20,583 bases of DNA from SAR202 cluster bacterium Io17-Chloro-G7 (lineage in GTDB: Bacteria > Chloroflexota > Dehalococcoidia > UBA3495), in contig MUCU01000014.1 of NCBI GenBank assembly GCA_002817055.1, positions 1 through 20,583 of the forward strand, written 5' to 3'. How positions within the stretch are numbered: the first letter of the stretch is position 1; the number at the start of each line of letters is the position of its first letter. This document shows positions 14,873 through 20,583 of the stretch, piece by piece. A program made the position numbers and the translations under genes. A model generated the notes under the pieces. That model was given only the letters and a program-made list of their open reading frames with translations. It was not told the origin of the DNA and ran no database searches.

Positions 14873-14914
14873 CCGCTTGCAGCTACGCGAGCCATCTAAG
14901 GAGTGTACAGCCCA

Positions 14915-15136
14915 ATGGCAAACATCAAACTTCCGGTGTTACTCACTCCAGGGGAAGATGGTCAATTCGTCGCCCAGATTCCCATCATTCCTGGCTGCAT
15001 CTCCCAGGGCAAGACACGGGAGGAAGCCCTGGAAAAAATCCGCGAGGCGGCGTTGCTCTGCCTTGAGTGTATGGAAGAAGAGGGCTGGTCGTTACCCGAA
15101 GAGTACAGCGTGGAGCAAGTGGAGCTAGCCATCTAG
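14915..15136 (+). CDS. hicB: HicB-family antitoxin
   Basis: This 73-residue protein has the HicB fold signature: LPVLLTPGEDGQFVAQIP, then IPGCISQGKTREEALEKIRE and a helix ending ECMEEEG. It should bind and block HicA. It lacks a C-terminal helix-turn-helix or ribbon-helix-helix extension, so it is a short HicB and autoregulation would need another contact. The start ATG 14915 has AAGGAG at 14898-14903; GTG 14903 in the same frame is less likely because it overlaps that site. The stop overlaps the start of hicA by one base (TAGTG), so the two are translated together. The antitoxin comes first, opposite to the E. coli hicAB order but common elsewhere. Confidence 0.88.
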   Translation: MANIKLPVLLTPGEDGQFVAQIPIIPGCISQGKTREEALEKIREAALLCLECMEEEGWSLPEEYSVEQVELAI

Positions 15137-15360
15137 TGTTCCGGCTTCCCGTTATGTCCGGGAACGAGTGTATTGCCGTTTTGCGGCGCTTTGGATATGA
15201 GGCTGTCCGAACACGAGGAAGCCATGTGCGCCTGGGGGCATTAGGACGCCGTCCTGTCACCGTCCCGCTCCATCGTGAACTTGACCGCGGGACACTCCGT
15301 GAGATTTTGCGGACAGCAGGTGTGAGCGTCCAGGAATTCGTTGAGGAAATGCGCCGGTGA
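15136..15360 (+). CDS. hicA: HicA-family toxin (mRNA interferase)
   Basis: This 74-residue protein has a double-stranded-RNA-binding-like fold. The family core is intact: LPVMSGNECIAVLRRFGYE, then RTRGSHVRL with the catalytic His30, VTVPLHRELDRGTLREIL and the closing RTAGVSVQEF. HicA cleaves mRNA in translating cells until HicB neutralises it. I chose GTG 15136 because the family normally begins just before LPxxSG; the frame is open to 15067 inside hicB, which is not credible, and ATG 15154 would remove the LPV strand. GGAG lies about 12 bases upstream. The toxin looks complete and active. Confidence 0.88.
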   Translation: MFRLPVMSGNECIAVLRRFGYEAVRTRGSHVRLGALGRRPVTVPLHRELDRGTLREILRTAGVSVQEFVEEMRR

Positions 15361-15399
15361 CGCGGTTTTGGCGGATCTAGGGAGTAACCAGACGACACT

Positions 15400-15864
15400 G
15401 ATGACTAACCTAACTGATTTTCGGAACCCAATCGATTCTTGGATTGCTGCTCTCGAAGACAAGCGGCGTAAGTTGCGCGAGTTACTGGACACACTGACTG
15501 TGCAGTATCCGTTATGGAGGACGGGGGATTCTTGCGACTCGATGCGCGCCCCGAGTATTTCATGTTGCCGGCAGTGATCCTACAAAATATAAAGTTTAAC
15601 TTTATGTTTATGCGCGGACAACTGTGCGATCGAGAATGGTGGGAGCGTCATCAGGCACATCTTTTTGGGGCACAGAATAACGACCAAGCGCACGTAGAGG
15701 GGTTAGAAGGTTACCAGACGATGAGAAGGCAGTATTCCATCAGCCAGGTAACAACAGTCACTGAATATACTTTAGCAACTGTAGCTACATCTGGGCACGG
15801 GGCAATAAGCGTCAGTCGGCCTACCCGCCGCCTCCGGCCGCAAGAAGTTCGATGGTCGTCCTGA
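15400..15864 (+). pseudogene. Possible frameshifted gene of unknown function
   Basis: ATG 15400 opens a frame reading MTNLTDFRNPIDSWIAALED and a Lys/Arg-rich helix, ending in TVQYPLWRTG at about 15527. An overlapping frame continues with FLRLDARPEYFMLPAVI, then NFMFMRGQLCDREWWERHQA, to 15864. The two frames meet at a GGGGG run (15522-15526), so a one-base indel there would join them into a single protein of about 150 residues. No family is recognised. It could also be two chance frames. Confidence 0.35.
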
Positions 15865-16235
15865 GTGCCCAGCCAACCCCTTTTCGGGCTGCCAGTAGTT
15901 GCGGTATTGACATAGCCAATCCACCTTTTTGGTAATAGACATTTGAACTCCTAACAAAGTGTTGCGCAAGCATGCTTAAGCCACTTGTTAGTCAAACGCT
16001 TTTTTGGCCGCACCCCACGTTATTTCCTGTCGCCTATATTGAACGACTAGCCTCTCCAAAAAAGTCTTTCCTCTCTTTCCCCCGGACATCGTCCGTAATC
16101 CTTCTTTTCCCCCAGATAGTTAAGCCCAGCCGCCCCACCCTGTCAGTTTGTGAAATTCCTGGAGAGGACGCCGATTGGTCGAAGTAACTGGATTGTGCAA
16201 ACCGATTGACATTGGCTACCGTAAGTCCCACTAGG

Positions 16236-16264
16236 TTGACACTACCAAAGCGCCTGCGTAACAT
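16236..16264 (+). promoter_or_regulatory. Sigma-70-type promoter candidate for the S49 peptidase cassette
   Basis: A perfect TTGACA (16236-16241), a 17-base spacer and TAACAT (16259-16264) lie about 155 bases before the first gene of the cassette. The -10 matches consensus at four of six positions. Confidence 0.45.
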
Positions 16265-16342
16265 GATTTTTAGTATCGTGCAATGCCGGTAGAGCGAAAG
16301 CCTTGGCGGTGTGGACTCACTTTGGCAGCATCAACTCCCATT

Positions 16343-16375
16343 GTTTTCACGACGTTTTCACGATGTTTTCACTAT
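16343..16375. repeat. Three 11-base tandem repeats
   Basis: GTTTTCACGAC, GTTTTCACGAT and GTTTTCACTAT follow each other directly, ending 45 bases before the start codon of the S49 peptidase. The 11-base spacing is close to one helical turn, so a protein could contact all three copies on one face of the DNA. Confidence 0.8.
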
Positions 16376-16420
16376 TCATCGACCCAAAAATCCGTTGTTC
16401 CAGCCTAAGGTGACGGCAAA

Positions 16421-17434
16421 ATGTCTAGGCTTGCCCCGTTAGGGCGATTAGCCAGCAAGTGGTACATTTCCACGTCAATCATTATCGGCTTGGGAATCAT
16501 CCTGGGCTCCATGGTGTTCTTCAACGTGTGGCCCGGCAAACCCAAGATCGGGATGATTAACATCCCGTTCACCGTTATCACCGACCGGTCCGCCTTTGAG
16601 ATAGCCTCGATGCTGGAGTATGCCCGGGTTGAGGACTCCATTGATGCTGTGGTGATTACCATTAACAGCCCCGGAGGTGGCGCTGCCGCCAGCGAAGAGC
16701 TATTTTTCGAGACCGCCAAGCTGCGGGAAAAGAAGCCGGTGGTTGTGGTGATGAACGACTTGGTGGCCTCGGGCGGTTACATGATGGGCTTGGGAGCCAA
16801 CTTCATTTACGCCAAACCGTCTTCGTTCATCGGGGGAATCGGAGTAATCCTCTCTCCCGTGCCAGCATTCATTCCCAGACCACCCACTGAACGGGACGTG
16901 TTGACCGGGCCCTTCAAGGCAGAGGGCGGCGACAGAAGACACTATGTCTCGCTAACAGACCAACTCAAACAAGCTTTCGCTCAGTTGGTGTCCACTCAGC
17001 GGGGACACCTGCTCACCAAGCCTTTGTCTGAGGTTACGCAAGGCCAAATTTTCTCGGGCATCGAGGGTGTCCGATTGGGCTTGGTGGATGCTATAGGTGG
17101 CCGTACCGATGCTATTGAAAAAGCTGCCAGTCTGGCCGGGGTCTCCGGTTACGACATGGAAGACATAAACACAGAGGTTTCCCGCATATTCAACGAAAAA
17201 CGGCAAAGAGCCCGCGGGTCCTCAGGATCGGACGAGGCATTAACGAAGCGGCTTAATGGCCAAGGGGAGAGAAACGGTTTCGGGTTGTTTCAAGAAGATG
17301 TAGATTCCAACCTGTTGGGCACTCTCCCCCTGCCCGGAGGTATTGGGGAAGACCCAAATAAAGCCCTTCCGGATTTCCCCTTAAAAATTAACGGTCCAAA
17401 CGCTTATTACCTATATGTCGGCCCCTCTCCTTAG
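16421..17434 (+). CDS. Membrane-anchored S49 (SppA-type) serine peptidase
   Basis: This protein has 337 residues. One membrane segment (about 16-36) anchors a ClpP/crotonase-fold domain. DAVVITINSPGGGAAASEEL (75-94) is the substrate-binding strand. Ser117 in NDLVASGGYMMG is the nucleophile and Lys166 in LTGPFKAEGG is the likely general base, giving the Ser/Lys dyad of signal peptide peptidase A. This is the short, single-domain type found in many bacteria and archaea. The C-terminal 90 residues are low-complexity and specific to this protein. ATG 16421 follows AAGGTGA. The gene overlaps the next by 20 bases, which implies coupled translation and joint function. SppA-type enzymes clip remnant signal peptides and membrane proteins. 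Confidence 0.88.
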   Translation: MSRLAPLGRLASKWYISTSIIIGLGIILGSMVFFNVWPGKPKIGMINIPFTVITDRSAFEIASMLEYARVEDSIDAVVITINSPGGGAAASEELFFETAKLREKKPVVVVMNDLVASGGYMMGLGANFIYAKPSSFIGGIGVILSPVPAFIPRPPTERDVLTGPFKAEGGDRRHYVSLTDQLKQAFAQLVSTQRGHLLTKPLSEVTQGQIFSGIEGVRLGLVDAIGGRTDAIEKAASLAGVSGYDMEDINTEVSRIFNEKRQRARGSSGSDEALTKRLNGQGERNGFGLFQEDVDSNLLGTLPLPGGIGEDPNKALPDFPLKINGPNAYYLYVGPSP

Positions 17435-18737
17435 AATTGGCATATTTCTGCTGCTGCCCATAGCCGCCCTGGCTTTCTTCCTGGGTGCTTACTTCTTCTT
17501 TTACCGTGGCGGTTACGAGGCTCCTCCCCCGCTTGATATTTCCTTTGAGCATATTGTCCAACCCACCTCCAGCAAGGCGAGTTTTAGCGAGGTGCCACAA
17601 ATCCACGAGGGGACGCTACTCGTTGATGGTGTCCATCGCAATGAGTTCACCAAAGAAGAGATCTCCCCATTGCTGGCCAAAATAGCCGACCGGGGCTACA
17701 GCATCGATATAGTTGGTGAAACCGCAAGAGATGGAAGGTTTATTAGGCTGAGATCGGATAATCCCTTTGACCTGTTTGCCCAGAAATTGAGGCAAGCCGA
17801 CAGCCTCGCGGTTATTTTGCCCAATGAACCATTTTCATCTAAAGAGGCGGACCTCGTAGAACGGTTCCTCGCCAAAGGGGGACGTCTACTGCTAATCGGC
17901 GACCCAACCCGCGACCATGATATCAATAGTCTGGCCGCGCGATTTGGAGTACGCTTCCAGCCGGGCTACCTTTATAACACCATAGAGTACGACCTTAACT
18001 TTCAGAACATCTACGTCAGGGACTTCCGTCCAGACCTCCTCACCCAAGGGATTGGCCAAGTTGTTTTTTACACCGCCGGGTCAGTGAAGTCTTCAGGACC
18101 TGGGTTGGCTTACACCGACGGAAATACCCGCTCTACGGTGGTGGAACGAGTTGAGCAGTTTTTCCCGATGGTCAAGACAAGCGACGATCAGGTGGTGGCC
18201 ATCGGAGACATGACATTTATGGTGCCGCCTCGGAACGCCATTTTGGACAATGACAGGTTGATCTCAAATATTGCCGACTTTCTTACCACCGGTCAGCGAA
18301 CGTTCGACTTGGGCGATTTCCCCTACTTCCTGGGGGATAATGTTGAGATTTTGCTGGGCAGTTCGACGCTAATCGGACAAGGGACGGCAGCCAAAGCTCT
18401 GCTCACCGGCCTTCATAAAAATTCCCGCATCGTTGGTAGTGAGGACATCGCCCAAGATACTGTTTACTTGGGTCTGTATCAGGACGCTTCCGATGTAGCC
18501 CAATATCTAGAGGTGAACGGTATCAGGGTTGGTGATTCACTGCGTACACCGTTTACCCCGGACCTCGACAAGAAGGGCAGCGGCCTCATGCTCTTCCATA
18601 AAGGCCCAGACAGAAACGTTTTCGTTATCTTAGGCGACACGGAAGGTTCCATCACCGACATGTTGGATCAACTTGGGTCCAGTGCGTTCCGAGCCGGATT
18701 GGTCAGCGATTTCGTAGGAGTGTACCGAACTCCATGA
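17415..18737 (+). CDS. Membrane-anchored protein with DUF4350/GATase-like region
   Basis: This 440-residue protein has an N-terminal membrane segment (about 5-30). A Rossmann-like region follows: LRQADSLAVILPNEPFSSKE, then VERFLAKGGRLLLIGDPTRD, and later MTFMVPPRNAILDNDRLISN followed by IADFL. This is the pattern of DUF4350 and of the soluble domain of gliding-motility/ABC-associated proteins such as GldG, where it is thought to bind rather than catalyse. The C-terminal 130 residues form another alpha/beta region without a recognised match. It starts inside the end of the peptidase gene with no Shine-Dalgarno of its own and ends in an ATGA overlap with the lipoprotein gene, so the three products are probably made together. 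Function unknown. Confidence 0.68.
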   Translation: MSAPLLRIGIFLLLPIAALAFFLGAYFFFYRGGYEAPPPLDISFEHIVQPTSSKASFSEVPQIHEGTLLVDGVHRNEFTKEEISPLLAKIADRGYSIDIVGETARDGRFIRLRSDNPFDLFAQKLRQADSLAVILPNEPFSSKEADLVERFLAKGGRLLLIGDPTRDHDINSLAARFGVRFQPGYLYNTIEYDLNFQNIYVRDFRPDLLTQGIGQVVFYTAGSVKSSGPGLAYTDGNTRSTVVERVEQFFPMVKTSDDQVVAIGDMTFMVPPRNAILDNDRLISNIADFLTTGQRTFDLGDFPYFLGDNVEILLGSSTLIGQGTAAKALLTGLHKNSRIVGSEDIAQDTVYLGLYQDASDVAQYLEVNGIRVGDSLRTPFTPDLDKKGSGLMLFHKGPDRNVFVILGDTEGSITDMLDQLGSSAFRAGLVSDFVGVYRTP

Positions 18738-20350
18738 AGATGTTCCTCCCGGTAAACCCCTTGTCAGTAATCCGGCACAGGGCGATCAAAGCAACGGCCT
18801 TTGCCGCTGCCGTAATGCTGTTGGCGGCGGCAGCGTGCGGCTCTGACGACCAATCGCCTTCCCGTGGCGTGGCCGCGCAGCCAACCCCCGATGCGCGAGC
18901 CACCATCACAGCTTTAGCCCGAACGGGGAATGTGGGCCTTCCCACGCCAACCGCTGTTCCGGCCGCCGACCGAGCAGTGGCGGTAGAATTCTCAGCAGGG
19001 CATGAAGATATATCTCTACGTTGGGACGCCTTTCATGCCGAATTTGACGTTTGGCGCCAAGGCCTGACCCAATGCACGCCCGGCGCTGCCCAATCCGCTC
19101 TTTCAAATTTTGCGGGTGATTTTGCTCGCATCACGGAATCCGCTAGGGAATTGCCCCGGCCCATGGTGATTCGAAACTTGGCGGACGATTTAATCAAAGC
19201 AGCCGAGGGAGAGGCGGCGGCCCTCAGGATGTTGAGGGACACCTGGCAGCCAGGCGACACAAGTAACAACTCCAGTGCCGCCGTAGCAACTGAGGGTGAT
19301 ACGGAAGCATCCGAGGGTTCGAGCGCCGATTCAAATCCTGTGGACATGGTGTCTCCCTTCGAGTCGTTGGCCGTTGCTCGTTCCCAGTCTGCCCTGCTGC
19401 GGAGAAGCGTGGCAGACGCCCTCCTTGACCGTTCCGGTCGGACAGATGCGGCCGCCCAGACCGAAATCGACGCATTCTCCGAGATATTAGAGGAACTTGA
19501 ACTCGCCTGGGATAAATTCCACGTTGACTACGATGAGCTTCGCACCGAGGTAGTAGGCCTAACCAGTGGCGAAGCCGCATCGCTCCTGGGCGCCACGCTC
19601 GCGCGGTTCACCGATATCGTATCCTCAGTCAGGGCATTGCCCGACGGCGGCGCGACATCCGGCATCGCACAGATCTTGTCGAATGCCGCGCAAGAAGAAG
19701 AGCGGGGCCTCCGTAGACTTCGCAGCGCAATCCAGAATGGTGGAGCTTCAACGGTCGAGGAAGCGGCTCAAGAATCGAACGGCGACGCAAATGGCGAAGA
19801 GGAAACCGACACCCCCGCTGGCAATTCCGAAGCTGTGGTAGATACCTCCGCATACGACGCCTTCGATTCGCAAATCGCAGTCAGCAATGCAGCCCGAGTA
19901 GAGGCCAGGAGAATCTTGACGCTGGCCAAGCTGGATATCGATTCGGAAACCAAGCTTCTGGTTGCCGAATTCACCAGCCAATACGACAGTCTGACTCAGG
20001 CTTGGAATTCGTTTCACAAAAGCTACGACGATTGGCGAAAGACCGACGGCGGATGTAACCGTTCCCAGGTGGTCCAAGAGTTGGGTAAATTCGGCGTCAC
20101 CATTGGCGAAATCGCCAAGGACGCACGAAACCTGCCCGCCGCTACAGTGCTGCGCCCCATGGGGGAACTGTTGGTGGAAGCCGCCGAACGGGAAGTTCGA
20201 GCGTTAAGAGACCTGGGAAATTTATGGGAACCCTACAACACCGGGGTTTATACGACGCTGGACCAAGAAACAACCACAGCCAATAGGCTGCGACGTCAGG
20301 TGGCCGTTGGTTTGCAAGAGCTATCAGAGCGCTTTGGAATCTCGCCATAA
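18734..20350 (+). CDS. Lipoprotein with three copies of a helical W-FH-YD-R module
   Basis: This protein has 538 residues. A basic N-terminus and hydrophobic core end in a lipobox, LLAAAACGSDD, with lipidated Cys35. After a Pro/Thr/Ala-rich linker (about 40-80), the same helical unit appears three times, marked by WDAFHAEFDVWR (97-108), WDKFHVDYDELR (259-270) and WNSFHKSYDDWR (424-435). Each is followed by a helix ending in ARELP, VRALP or ARNLP, then an amphipathic helix with an E-rich, LRxL end. Acidic, Ser/Gly-rich linkers (about 175-207 and 335-370) separate the copies, and each copy is trailed by a shorter helix with an AR/RR cluster. The period is about 160 residues. No known domain is recognised. 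Its location outside the membrane and the coupling to a membrane peptidase suggest an envelope role. The start ATG 18734 overlaps the previous stop by four bases. Confidence 0.75.
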   Translation: MKMFLPVNPLSVIRHRAIKATAFAAAVMLLAAAACGSDDQSPSRGVAAQPTPDARATITALARTGNVGLPTPTAVPAADRAVAVEFSAGHEDISLRWDAFHAEFDVWRQGLTQCTPGAAQSALSNFAGDFARITESARELPRPMVIRNLADDLIKAAEGEAAALRMLRDTWQPGDTSNNSSAAVATEGDTEASEGSSADSNPVDMVSPFESLAVARSQSALLRRSVADALLDRSGRTDAAAQTEIDAFSEILEELELAWDKFHVDYDELRTEVVGLTSGEAASLLGATLARFTDIVSSVRALPDGGATSGIAQILSNAAQEEERGLRRLRSAIQNGGASTVEEAAQESNGDANGEEETDTPAGNSEAVVDTSAYDAFDSQIAVSNAARVEARRILTLAKLDIDSETKLLVAEFTSQYDSLTQAWNSFHKSYDDWRKTDGGCNRSQVVQELGKFGVTIGEIAKDARNLPAATVLRPMGELLVEAAEREVRALRDLGNLWEPYNTGVYTTLDQETTTANRLRRQVAVGLQELSERFGISP

Positions 20351-20379
20351 GACGGCTTTTGGGATAATCCGGACGTCCA

Positions 20380-20407
20380 CCCATCCCAATCTACCCATCC
20401 CAATCTA
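20380..20407. repeat. 14-base perfect tandem duplication
   Basis: CCCATCCCAATCTA occurs twice in a row, about 30 bases after the lipoprotein stop codon. Confidence 0.9.
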
Positions 20408-20443
20408 CCAAGGTAAATCGAATTGCGGCTTTGCACCAAAATT

Positions 20444-20518
20444 GTCATTCTGGGGAGCGAAGCGACGAAGTATCGTTCCTCAGGCACAAAGATTCTTCGC
20501 TCAGCTCAGAGCTTGTGA
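20444..20518. repeat. Inverted dispersed-repeat-like element
   Basis: GTCATTCTGGGGAGCGAAGC (20444-20463) and GATTCTTCGCTCAGCTCAGA (20491-20510) face each other as imperfect inverted arms. The first arm resembles, from memory, a widespread intergenic repeat of the form GTCATTCTGAGCGAAGCGAAGAATC. There is no coding sequence. Confidence 0.55.
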
Positions 20519-20583
20519 ATAAATACCTCTGAGTGGCCTTATTGAGACTAGTTTCAAAGCTGTATTGAGACTGAAAATCGGCG

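Larger units (their letters stand above)
15361..16420. other. Accessory stretch of about 1.06 kb, no intact recognisable gene
   Basis: This region behind the HicBA pair holds one possible broken gene (15400-15864), a promoter candidate (16236-16264) and a triple 11-base repeat (16343-16375). Nothing else is recognised. The sequence looks less like coding DNA than its neighbours. Confidence 0.5.

Noticed and set aside
15067..15135. Longer HicA starting inside hicB
   Set aside because: The extra 23 residues are a shadow of hicB in another frame; family members begin just before LPxxSG.
15869..15876. Copy of the tRNA-Gln 3' end as an attachment site
   Set aside because: Only CCCAGCCA (8 bases) matches, too short to support an att site.

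Overview
The window looks like part of a bacterial chromosome of moderate GC content. The best fit is a free-living marine-type Chloroflexota of the SAR202/Dehalococcoidia kind. This is an inference from gene content, not from a marker gene: two luciferase-like flavin monooxygenases, a stand-alone flavin reductase, a class III CoA-transferase, a dienelactone hydrolase, a quinone-oxidoreductase-like MDR, split-subunit ThDP decarboxylase genes and a UGSC-type selenoprotein. Both tRNAs encode their own CCA. There is no rRNA, phage gene, transposase or CRISPR array.

Layout. Positions 1-527 hold a strong terminator for a gene outside the window and two sets of perfect tandem repeats; the second runs into the Shine-Dalgarno of a dienelactone hydrolase (528-1298). 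A sulfopyruvate-decarboxylase-like alpha/beta pair follows on the minus strand (2620-1567). After a 526-base divergent gap come a flavin reductase (3147-3788) and the most notable gene here, 3861-4415. It is split by an in-frame TGA in the context TGA-GGG-TCT-TGC, which reads Sec-Gly-Ser-Cys, and a hairpin follows directly: a UGSC selenoprotein that ordinary gene calling would truncate to 95 residues. A roughly 204-base inverted-repeat element (4535-4738) separates it from a probable partner of 359 residues (4787-5866).

Next are a small membrane protein with a PH-like domain (minus), a wrecked MetE-like pseudogene consisting of only its two ends (6798-7065), two luciferase-like oxidoreductases (7132-7977 and 8256-9425), an MDR oxidoreductase (9628-10611) and a membrane-anchored TlpA-type thioredoxin (minus, 11456-10824). 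tRNA-Pro(GGG) with an excellent terminator lies on the minus strand, followed by a CaiB-type CoA-transferase (12165-13457) and a convergent alpha/beta hydrolase (14489-13692), with a bidirectional terminator between them.

From 14799 the window becomes accessory: tRNA-Gln(CTG), a HicB-HicA toxin-antitoxin pair directly behind it, then about 1.06 kb of mostly non-coding or decayed sequence. The last 4 kb is a tightly coupled three-gene cassette with overlapping ends: a membrane-anchored S49 peptidase, a membrane protein with a DUF4350/GATase-like region, and a lipoprotein whose outer part is one helical module repeated three times. I infer that these three act together at the cell envelope, in an undescribed role.

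A recurring small-scale feature is perfect or near-perfect short tandem duplication (10-17 bases per unit) in the intergenic gaps, four of the six examples lying just upstream of a start codon.
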